Positions 1 through 12,125 of a stretch of 64,000 nt of DNA are shown piece by piece. The first letter of the stretch is position 1; each line of letters opens with the position of its first letter. The position numbers were made by a program, and so were the translations under genes. The notes beneath the pieces were generated by a model that saw nothing but the letters and a program-made list of their open reading frames with translations, was not told the DNA's origin and did no database searches. The stretch is from positions 108,956,578 through 109,020,577 of the forward strand of contig OZ038382.1 in NCBI GenBank assembly GCA_964036045.1. The letters are read 5' to 3'. Origin of the DNA: Eutreptiella sp. 'Long Island Sound 2002'. Lineage: Eukaryota; Euglenozoa; Euglenophyceae; Eutreptiales; Eutreptiaceae.

Positions 1-3000
1 GGCAAGGTGGCTAAATAACCCCTGCCGTTTGGGGGGTCCCCACCGCTTCACAGCGGGGGTAGAATTAGAAGTGGCCCACAAGTGGGCAAGGTGGCAACAT
101 AACCCCTGCCGCTTGGAGGGTCCCCACCGCGTCAGAGCGGGGGGCAGAATCAGAAGTGGCCCACAAGTGGGCAAGGTGGCTACATAACCCCTACTGCTTG
201 GGGGGTCCCCACCGCTTCAGAGCGGGGGGGCAGATTCAGAAGTGGCCCACAAGTGGGCAAGGTGGCTACATAACCCCTACCGCCTGGGGGGTCCCCGGCG
301 CTTCAGAGCGGGGTAGAATCAGATGTGGCCCACAAGTGTGGAAGGTGGCTACATACCCCTACCGCTGGGGGGGCCTCACCGCTTCAGAGAGGAGGGCAGA
401 ATCAAAAGTGGCCCACAAGTTGGCAAGGTGGCTACATAACCCCTGCCGCTTGGGGGGTCCCCACCGCTTCAGAGCGGGGCACAATCAGAAGTGGCCCACA
501 AGTGGGCAACGTGGCTACATAACCCTTGCTGTCTGGGGGGTCCCCACCACTTTAGAGCGGGGGGCAGAATCAGAAGTGACCCACAAGTGGGCAAGGTGGC
601 TGCATAACCCCTGCTGCCTGGGGGGTGCCCACCGCTTCAGAGCGGGGGGGGCAGATTCAGAAGTGGCCCACAAGTGGGCAAGGTGGGTACATAACTCTTG
701 CTGCCTGGGGGGTCCCCACCGCTGTAGAGCGGGGGGCAAAATCAGAAGTGACCCACAAATGGGCAAGGTGGCTGCATAACCCGTGCCGTTTGGGGGGTCC
801 CCACCGCTTCAGAGCGGGGGTAGAATTAGAAGTGGCCCACAAGGGGGCAAGGTGGCCACATAACCCCTGCCGCTTGGAGGGTCCCCACCGCTTCATAGCG
901 GGGGGCAGAATCAAAAGTGACCCACAAGTGGGCAAGGTGGCTACATAACCCTTGCTGCCTGAGGGGTCCCCACCGCTTTAGAGCAGGGGGCAGAATCAGA
1001 AGTGGCCCACAAGTGGGGAAGGTTGCTGCATAACCCCTGCCCCTTGGGGGGTCCCCACCGCTTCAAAGCGGGGGGGGGCAGAATCAGAAGTGGCCCACAA
1101 GTGGGCAAGGTGGCTACATAACCCCTACCGCTTGGGGGGTCCCCACCGCTTCAGAGCGGGGGGGCAGATTCAGAAGTGGCCCACAAGTGGGCAAGGTGGC
1201 TACATAACCCCTACCGTTTGGGGTGTCCCCACCGCTTCAGAGATGGGGGCAGAATCAGAAGTGGCCCACAAGTGGGCAAGGTGCTTACATAACCCTTGCT
1301 GCCTGGGGGGTCCCCACCGCTTTAGAGCGGGGGGCAGAATCAGAAGTGACCCACGAGTGGGCAAGGTGGCTACATAACACCTGCTGCCTGGGGGGTGCCC
1401 ACCGCTTCAGAGCGGGGGGGCAGAATCAGAAGTGACCCAGAAGTGGCAAGGTGGCTACATAACCCCTACCGCCTGGGGGGTCCCCACCGCTTCAGAGCGG
1501 GGGGCAGAATCAAAAGTGGCCCACAAGTTGGCAAGGTGGCTACATAACCCTTGCTGCCTGGGGGGTCCCCACCGCTTTAGAGCGGGGGGCAGAATCAGAA
1601 GTGACCCACAAGTGGGCAAGGTGGCTGCATAACCCTGCCACTTGGGGGGCCCCCACCGCTTCAGAGCGGGGGGGGCAGAATCAGAAGTGGCCCACAAGTG
1701 GGCAAGGTGGCTACATAACCCCTACCGCTTGGGGGGTTCCCACCGCTTCAGAGCGGGGGGGCAGATTCAGAAGTGACCCACAAGTGGGCAAGGTGGCTAC
1801 ATAACCCCTACGGTTTGGGGGGTCCCCACCGCTTCAGAGCGGGATAGAATCAGATGTGGCCCACAAGTGCGGAAGGTGGCTACATAACCCTGCCGCTTGG
1901 GGGGCCTCACCGCTTCGGAGAGCAGGGCAGAATCAAAAGTGGATCACAAGTGGGCAAGGTGGCTGCATAACCCCTGCCGCTTGGGGGGTCCCCACCGCTT
2001 CAGAGCGGGGGGCACAATCAGAAGTGGCCCACAAGTGGGCAAGGTGGCTACATAACCCTTGCTGCCTGGGGGGTTCCCACCGCTTTAGACCGGGGGGCAG
2101 AATCAGAAGTGACCCACAAGTGGGCAAGGTGGCTGCATAGCCCCCGCTGCCTGGGGGGTGCCCACTGCTTCAGAGCGGGGGGGGCAGAATCAGAAGTGAC
2201 CCACAAGTGGGCAAGGTGCTTACATAACCCTTGCTGCCTGGGGGGTCCCCACCGCTTTAGAGCGGGGGGCAGAATCAGGAGTGACCCACAAGTGGGCAAG
2301 ATGGCTGCATAACCCCTGCCGCTTGGGGGGTCCCGAACGCTTCAGAGCGGGGGGCAGAATCAGAAGTGGCCCCCAAGTGGGCAAGGTGGCTAAATAACCC
2401 CTGCCGTTTGGGGGGTCCCCACCGCTTCAGAGCGGGGGGCAGAATCAGAAGTGGCCCACAAGTGGGCAAGGTGCTTACATAACCCTTGCTGCCTGGGGGG
2501 TCCCCACCGCTTTAGAGCGGGGGGCAGAATCAGAAGTGACCCACAAGTAGGCAAGGTGGCTGCATAACCCCTGCCGCTTGGGGGGTCCCCACCGCTTGAG
2601 AGCGGGGGGCAAAATCAGAAGTGGCCCACAAGTGGGCAAGGTGGCTAAATAACCCCTGCCGTTTGGGGGGTCCCCACCGCTTCAGAGCGGGGGTAGAGTT
2701 AGAAGTGGCCCACAAGTGGGCAAGGTGGCCACATAACCCCTGCCGCTTGGAGGGTCCCCACCGCTTCAGAGCGGGGGGGCAGATTCAGAAGTGGCCCACA
2801 AGTGGGCAAGGTGGCTACATAACCCCTACCGCCTGGGGGGTCCCCACCGCTTCGGAGCGGGGGGCAGAATCAGAAGTGGCCCACAAGTGGGCAAGGTGGC
2901 TACATAACCCCTACCGCCTGGGGGGTCCCCACCGCTTCAGAGCGGGGGGCAGAATCAGAAGTGACCCACAATTGGGCAAGGTGGCTACATAACCCCTACC

Positions 3001-6000
3001 GCCTGGGGGGTCCCCACCGCTTCAGAGCGGGGGGCAGAATCAGAAGTGGTCCACAAGTGGGCAAGGTGGCTACATAACCCTTGCTGCCTGGGGGGTCCCC
3101 ACCGCTTTAGAGCGGGGGGCAGAATCAGAAGTGACCCACAAGTGGGCAAGGTGGCTGCATAACCCCTGCCACTTGGGGGGCCCCCACCGCTTCAGAGCGG
3201 GGGGGGGCGGAATCAGAAGTGGCCCACAAGTGGGCAAGGTGGCTACATAACCCCTACCGCTTGGGGGGTCCCCACCGCTTCAGAGCGGGGGGGCAGATTC
3301 AGAAGTGGCCCACAAGTGGGCAAGGTGGCTACATAACCCCTACGGTTTGGGGGGTCCCCACCGCTTCAGAGCGGGATAGAATCAGATGTGGCCCACAAGT
3401 GCGGAAGGTGGCTACATAACCCTGCCGCTTGGGGGGCCTCACCGCTTCAGAGAGCAGGGCAGAATCAAAAGTGGCCCACAAGTGGGCAAGGTGGCTACAT
3501 AACCCCTGCCGCTGGGGGGGTCCCCACCGCTTCGGAGCGGGGGGCACAATCAGAAGTGGCCCACAAGTGGGCAAGGTGGCTACATAACCCTTGCTGCCTG
3601 GGGGGTTCCCACCGCTTTAGACCGGGGGGCAGAATCAGAAGTGACCCACAAGTGGGCAAGGTGGCTGCATAGCCCCTGCTGCCTGGGGGGTGCCCACCGC
3701 TTCAGAGCGGGGGGGGCAGAATCATAAGTGACCCAGAAGTGGGCAAGGTGCTTACATAACCCTTGCTGCCTGGGGGGTCCCCACCGCTTTAGAGCGGGGG
3801 GCAGAATCAGAAGTGACCCACAAGTGGGCAAGGTGGCTGCATAACCCCTGCCGCTTGGGGGGTCCCCACCGCTTCAGAGCGGGGGGCAGAATCAGAGGTG
3901 GCCCCCAAGTGGGCAAGGTGGCTACATAACCCCTACCGCCTGGGGGGTCCCCACCGCTTCAGAGCGGGGGGCAGAATCAGAAGTGGCCCACAAGTGGGCA
4001 AGGTGCTTACATAACCCTTGCTGCCTGGGGGGTCCCCACCGCTTTAGAGCGGGGGGCAGAATCAGAAGTGACCCACAAGTGGGCAAGATGGCTGCATAAC
4101 CCCTGCCGCTTGGGGGGTCCCCACCGCTTCAGAGCGGGGGGCAAAATCAGAAGTGACCCACAAGTGGGCAACGTGGCTACATAACCCCTACCGCCTGGGG
4201 GGTCCCCACCGCTTCAGAGCGGGGGGCAGAATCAGAAGTGGCCCACAAGTGGGCAAGGTGCTTACATAACCCTTGCTGCCTCGGGGGTCCCCACCGCTTT
4301 AGAGCGGGGGGCAGAATCAGAAGTGACCCACAAGTGGGCAAGGTGGCTGCATAACCCCTGCCGCTTGGGGTGTCCCCACCGCTTCAGAGCGGGCGGCAAA
4401 ATCAGAAGTGGCCCACAAGTGGGCAACGTGGCTAAATAACCCCTGCCGTCTGGGGGGTCCCCACCGCTTCAGAGCGGGGGTAGAATTAGAAGTGGCCCAC
4501 AAGTGGGCAAGGTGGCCACATAACCCTTGCCGCTTGGAGGGTCCCCACCGCTTCAGAGCGGGGCAGAATCAGAATTGATCCACAAGTGGGCAAGGTGGCT
4601 GCATAACCCCTGCCGCTTGGGGGGTCCCCACCGCTTCAGAGCGGGGGTAGAATTAGAAGTGGCCCACAAGTGGGCAAGGTGGCTAAATAACCCCTGCCGT
4701 TTGGGGGGTCCCCAACGCTTCAGAGCGGGGGTAGAATTAGAAGTGGCCCACAAGTGGGCAAGGTGGCTGCATAACCCCTGCCGCTTGGAGGGTCCCCACC
4801 GCTTCATAGCGGGGGGCAGAATCAGAAGTGACCCACAAGTGGGCAAGGTGGCTACATAACCCTTGCTGCCTCGGGGGTCCCCACCGCTTTAGAACGGGGG
4901 GCAGAATTAGAAGTGACCCACAAGCGGGCAAGGTGGCTGCATAACCCCTGCTGCCTAGGGCGTGCCCACCGCTTCAGAGCGGGGGGGCAGAATCAGAAGT
5001 GGCCCACAAGTGGGCAAGGTGGCTGCATAACCCCTACCGCCTGGGGGGTCCCCACCGCTTCAGAGCGGGGGGCAGAATCAGGAGGGGCCCATAAGTGGGC
5101 AAGGTGGCTACATAACCCTTGCTGCCTGGGGGGTCCCCACCGCTTTAGAGCGGGGGGGGGAAATCAGAAGTGACCCACAAGTGGGCAAGGTGGCTGCATA
5201 ACCCCTGCTGCCTGGGGGGTGCCCACCGCTTCAAAGCGGGGGGCAGAATCGGAAGTGACCCACAAGTGGGCAAGGTGGCTACATAACCCCTACCGCCTGG
5301 GGGGTCCCCACCGCTTCAGAGCAGGGGGCAGAATCAGAAGTGGCCCACAAGTGGGCAAGGTGCTTACATAACCCTTGCTGCCTGGGTCGTCCCCACCGCT
5401 TTAGAGCGGGGGGCAGAATCAGAAGTGACCCACAAGTGGGCAAGATGGCTGCATAACCCCTCCCGCTTGGGGGGTCCCCAACGCTTCAGAGCGGGGGGCA
5501 AAATCAGAAGTGACCCACAAGTGGGCAAGGTGGCTACATAACCCCTACCGCCTGGGGGGTCCCCACCGCTTCACAGCGGGGGGCAGAATCAGAAGTGGCC
5601 CACAAGTGGGCAAGGTGCTTACATAACCCTTGCTGCCTGGGGGGTCCCCGACGCTTTGGAGCGGGGGGCAGAATCAGAAGTGACCCACAAGTGGGCAAGG
5701 TGGCTGCATAACCCCTGTTGCCTGGGGGGTCCCTACCGCTTCAGAGCGGAGGGCAAAATCAGAAGTGGCCCACAAGTGGGCAAGGTGGCTAAATAACCCC
5801 TGCCGTCTGGGGGGTCCCCACCGCTTCAGAGCGGGGGTAGAATTAGAAGTGGCCCACAAGTGGGCAAGGTGGCCACATAACCCCTGCCGCTTGGAGGGTC
5901 CCCACCGCTTCAGAGCGGGGCAGAATCAGAAGTGACCCACAAGTGGGCAAGGTGGCTGCATAACCCCTGCCGCTTGGGGGGTCCCCACCGCTTCAGAGCG

Positions 6001-9000
6001 GGGGGCAAAATCAGAAGTGGCCCACAAGTGGGCAAGGTGGCTAAATAACCCCTGCCGTTCCGGGGGTCCCCACCGCTTCAGAGCGGGGGTAGAATTAGAA
6101 GTGGCCCACAAGTGGGCGAGGTGGCCACATAACCCTTGCCGCTTGGAGGGTCCCCACCGCTTCATAGCGGGGGGCAGAATCAGAAGTGACCCACAAGTGG
6201 GCAAGGTGGCTACATAACCCTTGCTGCCTGGGGGGTCCCCACCGCTTCAGAACGGGGGGCAGAATCAGAAGTGACCCACAAGCGGGCAAGGTGGCTGCAT
6301 AACCCCTGCTGCCTAGGGGATGCCCACAGCTTCAGAGCGGGGGGGCAGAATCAGAAGTGGCCCACAAGTGGGCAAGGTGGCTGCATAACCCCTACCGCCT
6401 GGGGGGTCCCTACCGCTTCAGAGCGGGGGGCAGAATCAGAAGTGGCCCACAAGTGGGCAAGGTGGCTACATAACCCTTGCTGCCTGGGGGGTCCCCACGG
6501 CTTTAGAGCGGGGGGCAGAATCAGAAGTGACCCACAAGTGGGCAAGGTGGCTGCATAACCCCTGCTGGCTGGGGGGTGCCCACCGCTTCAGAGCGGGGGG
6601 GCAGAATCAGAAGTGACCCACAAGTGGGCAAGGTGGCTAGATAAACCCTACCGCCTGGGGGGTCCCCACCGCTTCACAGCGGGGGGCAGAATCAGAAGTG
6701 GCCCACAAGTGGGCAAGGTGCTTACATAACCCTTGGTGCCTGGGGGGTCCCCACCGCTTTAGAGCGGGGGGCAGAATCAGAAGTGACCCACAAGAGGGCA
6801 AGGTGGCTGCATAACCCCTGCCGCTTGGGGGGTCCCCACCGCTTCAGAGCGGGGGGCACAATCAGAAGTGGCCCACAAGTGGGCAAGGTGGCTAAATAAC
6901 CCCTGCCGTTTGGGGGGTCCCCACCGCTTCAGAGCGGGGGTAGAATTAGAAGTGGCCCACAAGTGGGCAAGGTGGCCACATAACCCCGGCCGCTTGGAGG
7001 GTCCCCACCGCTTCATATCAGGCAGAATCAGAAGTGACCCACAAGTGGGCAAGGTGGCTACATAACCCTTGCTGCTTGGGGGGTCCCCACCGCTTTAGAA
7101 CGGGGGGCAGAATCAGAAGTGACCCACAAGCGGGCAAGGTGGCTGCATAACCCCTGCTGCCTAGGGGGTGCCCACCGCTTCAGAGCGGGAGGGCAGAATC
7201 AGAAGTGGCCCACAAGTGGGCAAGGTGGCTGCATAACCCCTACCGCCTGGGGGGTCCCCACCGCTTCAGAGCGGGGGGCAAAATCAGGAGGGGCCCACAA
7301 GTGGGCAAGGTGGCTACATAACCCTTGCTGCCTTGGGGGTCCCCACCGCTTTAGAGCGGGGGGCAGAATCACAAGTGACCCACAAGTGGGCAAGGTGGCT
7401 GCATAACCCCTGCCGCTTGGGGGGTCCCCACCGCTTCAGAGCGGGGGGCAAAATCAGAAGTGGCCCACAAGTGGGCAAGGTGGCTAAATAACTCCTGCCG
7501 TTTGGGGGGTCCCCACCGCTTCAGAGCGGGGGTAGAATTAGAAGTGGCCCACAAGGGGGCAAGGTGGCTGCATAACCCCTACCGCCTGGGGGGTCCCCAC
7601 CGCTTCAGAGCGGGGGGCAGAATCAGGAGGGGCCCACAAGTGGGCAAGGTGGCTACATAACCCTTGCTGCCTGGAGGGTCCCCGCCGCTTCATAGCGGGG
7701 GGCAGAATCAGAAGTGACCCGCAAGTGGGCAAGGTGGCTACATAACCCTTGCTGCCTGAGGAGTCCCCACTGCTTCAGAGCAGGGGGCAGAATCAGAAGT
7801 GGCCCACAAGTGGGCAAGGTGGCTGCATAACCCCTGCCGCTTGGGGGGTCCCCACCGCTTCAGAGCGGGGGGCAGATTCAGAAGTGGCCCACAAGTGCGG
7901 AAGGTGGCTACATAACCCTGCCGCTTGGGGGGCCTCACCGCTTCAGAGAGGAGGGCAGAATCAAAAGTGGCCCACAAGTTGGCAAGGTGGCTACATAACC
8001 CCTGCCGCTTGGGGGGTCCCCACCGCTTCAGAGCGGGGGGCAGAATCAGAAGTGGCCCACAAGTGGGCAAGGTGGCTACATAACCCCTACCGAGTGGGGG
8101 GTCCCCACCGCTTCAAAGCGGGGGGCAAAATTAGAAGTGGCCCACAAGTGGGCAAGGTGGCTACATAACCCTTGCTGCCTGGGGGGTCCCCACCGCTTTA
8201 GAGCGGGGGGAAGAATCAGAAGTGACCCACAAGTGGGCAAGGTGGCTGCATAACCCCTGCCGTTTGGGGGGTCCCCACCGCTTCAGAGCGGGGGTAGAAT
8301 TAGAAGTGGCCCACAAGGGGGCAAGGTGGCCACATAACCCCCGCCGCTTGGAGGGTCCCCACCGCTTCATAGCGGGGGGCAGAATCAGAAGTGACCCACA
8401 AGTGGGCAAGGTGGCTACATAACCCTTGCTGCCTGAGGGGTCCCCACCGCTTTAGAGCAGGGGGCAGAATCAGGGGTGGCCCACAAGTGGGCAAGGTGGC
8501 TACATAACCCATACTGTTTGGGGGGTCCCCACCGCTTCAGAGCGGGGTAGAATCAGATGTGGCCCACAAGTGCGGAAGGTGGCTACATAACCCTGCCGCT
8601 TGGGGGGCCTCACCGCTTCGGAGAGGAGGGCGGCAGCAAAAGTGGCCCACAATTTGGCAAGGTGGCTACATAACCCCTGCCGCTTGGGGGGTCCCCACCG
8701 CTTCAGAGCGGGGGGCACAATCAGAAGTGGCCCACAAGTGGGGCAGGTGGCTACATAACCCTTGCTGCCTGGGGGGTCCCCACCGCTTTAGAGCGGGGGG
8801 CAGAATGAGAAGTGACCCACAAGTGGGCAAGGTGGCAACATAACCCCTGCCGCTTGGGGGGTCCCCACCGCTTCAGAGCGGGGGGCAAAATCAGAAGTGG
8901 CCCACAAGTGGGCAAGGTGGCTCCATAACCCCTGCCGTTTGGGGGGTCCCCACCGCTTCAGAGCGGGGGTAGAATTAGAAGTGGCCCACAAGTGGGCAAG

Positions 9001-11240
9001 GTGGCCACATAACCCCTGCCGCTTGGAGGGTCCCCACCGCTTCATAGCGGGGGGCAGAATCAAAAGTGGCCCACAAGTGGGCAAGGTGGCTACATAACCC
9101 CTGCCGCCTAGGGGGTCCCAACCGCTTCAGAGCAGGGGGGCAGATTCAGAAGTGGCCCACAAGTGGGCAAGGTGGCTACATAACCCCTGCCGCTTGGGGG
9201 GTCCCCACCGCTTCAGAGCGGGGTAGAATCAGAAGTGGCCCACAAGTGCGGAAGGTAGCTACATAACCTTGCCGCTTGGGGGGCCTCACCGCTTCAGAGA
9301 GGAGGGCAAAATCAAAAGTGGCCCACAAGTTGGCAAGGTGGCTACATAACCCCTGCCGCTTGCGGGGTCCCCACCGCTTCAAAGCGGGGGGGCAGAATCA
9401 GAAGTGGCCCACAAGTGGGCAAGGTGGCTATATAACCCCTGCCGCCTGGGGCCCACCCACCGCTTCAAAGCGGGGGGCAGAATCACAGGTGACCCACAAG
9501 TGGGCAAGGGGGCTGCATAACCCCTGCCGCCTAGGGAGTCCCCACCGCTTCAGAGCAGGGGGCAGAAGCACAAGTGGCCCACAAATGGGCAAGGTGGCTA
9601 CATAACCCCTGCCACCCGGGGGGTCAACACCGCTTTAGAGCGGGGGGCGGAATCAGAAGTGGCCCGCAAGTGGGCAAGGTGGCTACATATCCCCTGCCGC
9701 TTCGGGGGTCCCCACCGCTTCAGAGCGGGGGGCAGAATCAGAGGTGGCCCACAAGTGGGCAAGGTGGCTACATAACCCCTGCCCCCTAGGGGGGTCCCCA
9801 CCGCTTTAGAGCGGGAGGCAAAATCAGAGGTGGCCCACAAGTGGGCAAGGTGGCTACATAACCCCTGCTGCCGGGGGGGGGGGGGGTCCCCACCGCTTCA
9901 GAGCGGGGGGCAGAATCAGCGGTGGCCCACAAGTGGGCAAGGTGGCTGCATAACGCCTGCCGCTTGGGGGGTCCCCACCGCTTCAGAGCGGGGGGGAGAA
10001 TCAGAAGTGGCCCACAAGTCGGCAAGGTGGATAAATAACCCCTGCCGCCTGGGGGGTCCCCGACGCTTTAGAACGGGGGGCAGAATCGGAATTGGCCCAC
10101 ACGTGGGCAAGGTGGCTACATAACCCCTACCGCCTGGGGGGTCCCCACCGCTTCAGAGCGGGGGGCGGAATCAGAGGTGGCCCACAAGTGGGCAAGGTGG
10201 CTACATAACCCCTGCCCCCTAGGGGGGTCCCCACCGCTTTAGAGCGGGAGGCAAAATCAGAGGTGGCCCACAAGTGGGCAAGGTGGCTACATAACCCCTG
10301 CTGCCGGGGGGGGGGGGGGGGTCCCCACCGCTTCAGAGCGGGGGGCAGAATCAGCGGTGGCCCACAAGTGGGCAAGGTGGCTGCATAACCCCTGCCGCTT
10401 GGGGGGTCCCCACCGCTTCAGAGCGGGGGGGAGAATCAGAAGTGGCCCACAAGTCGGCAAGGTGGATAAATAACCCCTGCCGCCTGGGGGGTCCCCGACG
10501 CTTTAGAACGGGGGGCAGAATCAGAGGTGGCCCACAAGTGGGCAAGGTGGCTACATAACCCCTGCTGCTTGGGGGGTCCCAACCGCTTCAAAGCGGGGGG
10601 CAAAATTAAAAGTGGCCCACAAGTGGGCAAGGTGGCTACATAACCCCTGCCGCTTGGGGGGTCCCCACCGCTTCAAAGCAGGGGGGCACAATCAGAAGTG
10701 TCCCACAAGTGGGCAAGGTGGCTGCATAACCCCTGCCGCCTAAGGGGGTCCCCACCGCTTCAGAGCGGGGGGGAGAATCAGAAGTGGCCCACAAGTGGGC
10801 AAGGTGGCTACATAACCCCTACCGCTTGGGGGGTCCCCACCGCTTCTGAGCGGGGAAGCAGAATCACAAGTGGCCCACAAGTGGGCAAGGTGGGGCTACA
10901 TAACCCCTACCGTTTGGGGGGTCCCCACCGCTTCAGAGCGGGGTAGAATCAGATGTGGCCCACAAGTGCGGAAGGTGGCTTCATAACCCTGCCGCTTGTG
11001 GGGCCTCACCGCTTCAGAGAGGAGGGCAGAATCAAAAGCGGCCCACAAGTGGGCAAGGTGGCTACATAACGCCTGCCGCTTGGGGGGTCCCCACCGCTTC
11101 AAAGCGGGGTGCAGATTCAGAAGTGGCCCACAAGTGGGCCAGGTGGCTACATAACCCTTGCTGCCTGGGGGGTCCCCACGGCTTTAGAGCGGGGGGCAGA
11201 ATCAGAAGTGACCCACAAGTGGGCAAGGTGGTTACATAAC
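1..11240 (+). repeat. 85-bp satellite array, block A (~132 units)
   Basis: Head-to-tail units of about 84-86 bp run without interruption from the window edge. Each unit reads in order: GGGGTCCCCACCGCTTCAGA, GCGGGGGGCAGAATCAGAAG, TGGCCCACAAGTGGGCAAGG, then TGGCTACATAACCCCTGCCG and CCTGG or CTTGG. Two inverted repeats sit in every unit: CCGCT/AGCGG around a 4-nt loop, and GCCCAC/GTGGGC around AA. Because 85 is not a multiple of 3 the reading frame rotates each unit, so the 60-140 codon open frames here are artefacts. Common variants are TTAG, TCAA, TCAT and TCGG loops, TGACCCAC for TGGCCCAC, and a unit with GTGCGGAAGG that lacks one C in CCCC. Poly-G length next to the loop varies from 3 to 9. 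Confidence 0.97.
9731..10518 (+). repeat. Higher-order duplication of ~5 satellite units
   Basis: A block of about 355 bp starting near 9731 recurs about 433 bp downstream (near 10163). Both copies share a private run of variants: a GCCCCCTAGG unit, GCGGGAGGCAAAATC, a GCTGCC unit followed by a long G run, TCAGCGGTGG, AAGTCGGCAAGGTGGATAAA, and CGACGCTTTAGAACGG. The last variant sits at 10061 and 10496. Related segments recur near 15.1 and 17.5 kb. The pattern indicates recent unequal exchange over five units. Confidence 0.85.
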
Positions 11241-11605
11241 CCCCCCCCCCCCCCCCCGGACCTGATTCCCAAATAGGGTGAAAAACACGTAAATACGGCC
11301 TAAAACATGCTTTACACACCTTGGATGGTCATATTGTGTGGTCACAATATCAAAAAAACAAGTTTCGGAAACTTCGATTTTTGAGCTGTCCGGGGTGAAA
11401 AGCTGCATAAGTCGCTTGTGTACCAATCCCTTGGGAGACCCCCCCCCCGGACCTAATACCCATATCGGGTGAAAAACACGTAAATACGGCCTAAAACATG
11501 CTTTACATACCTTGGATGGTCATATTGTGTGGTCACAATATCAAAAAAACAGGTTTCGAAAACTTCGATTTTTGAGCTGTCCGGGGTGAAAAACTGCATA
11601 AGCAG
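11241..11605. repeat. 191-bp tandem duplication, each copy led by poly-C
   Basis: Two copies begin with GGACCT at 11258 and 11449, each immediately after a C run (17 and about 9). They match nearly base for base through AAAACACGTAAATACGGCC, CATGCTTTACA, CTTGGATGGTCATATTG, TTCGATTTTTGAGCTGTC and CTGCATAAG, with only a few scattered substitutions. Each contains ATATTGTG/CACAATAT, an 8-bp stem around TGGT. The length is not a multiple of 3, so the two translated copies lie in different frames. Confidence 0.9.
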
Positions 11606-11917
11606 GTTGTGTCCCGGCCCATTCAGGAGGCCATTATTGTTGGAAACAGTCATTTCGCGTCTTTGGCACGGGTTGTGAACGGCCCTAAGCAAAGCTAGAG
11701 ACTGCAAAAAACGTCCTTCCGTATCCTAGTAGGCATATACTGTCACAACATCTCCACTCACATCCCTCAGAGTGGGTACCACGGGGTCACCGAGGTCGCC
11801 AAAACCGCCAACATAGCAAAAATGCCTGGAAAGTGCATAAACTGCATCAGCGCTCGTCCCACTCCGCCCCATACAAACCCTATGGAGTCGGAACCCGGAA
11901 ACACTTTTTCGGCTCAA
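11453..11917 (-). pseudogene. Coding-like remnant of unknown protein, broken by TAG
   Basis: One minus-strand frame stays open from 11917 to 11453 except for a single TAG near 11723. The translation has mixed composition unlike the satellite frames. It includes segments such as GGFGDLGDPVVPTLRDVSGD, LRAVHNPCQRREMTVSNNN and FFDIVTTQYDHPRYVKHVLG. The second segment of the 191-bp duplication repeats the last part of this peptide, with single-residue changes, in another frame. I recognise no family. It is either an old exon fragment or a chance open frame in a repeat; the missing start and the stop argue against a functional gene. Confidence 0.3.
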
Positions 11918-11961
11918 AATCGAAAAAAACCAAAAGATTCATGATTTGCAACCCAAAAAAA

Positions 11962-11988
11962 GGGGGGGGTCATTTTTTGACCCCCCCC
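11962..11988. repeat. Perfect oligo-G/oligo-C hairpin
   Basis: Eight G plus TCA, five T, then TGA plus eight C form an 11-bp stem with a 5-nt loop. It is followed by about 40 nt of C runs broken by single A residues. It could fold as a cruciform, and the C-rich continuation could take G-quadruplex or i-motif structure. Confidence 0.85.
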
Positions 11989-12125
11989 CACCCCCCCCCC
12001 CACCCCCACCCCCCCCCCTCCTTGAAAACCTCAAAAAAGTGGGTTTCAAGTGGGGGGGGGGCTAGGGGGGTCCGGACCAAAAACTCATTGGGGGATGCGT
12101 TTATTGGACAAAAAAATGATTTTAC

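Larger units (their letters stand above)
11241..12125. other. 885-bp non-satellite segment interrupting the 85-bp array
   Basis: The satellite stops inside a unit after GGTTACATAAC, enters a run of 17 C, and resumes at GGGGTCCCCACCGCTTC near 12126. The interior is much less G-rich than the satellite. It holds a 191-bp tandem duplication, a minus-strand coding-like remnant, an oligo-G/oligo-C hairpin and a CCCCACCCCC-type low-complexity stretch. No terminal inverted repeats or target duplication were found, so it could be an insertion or a remnant of the pre-satellite locus. Confidence 0.8.
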
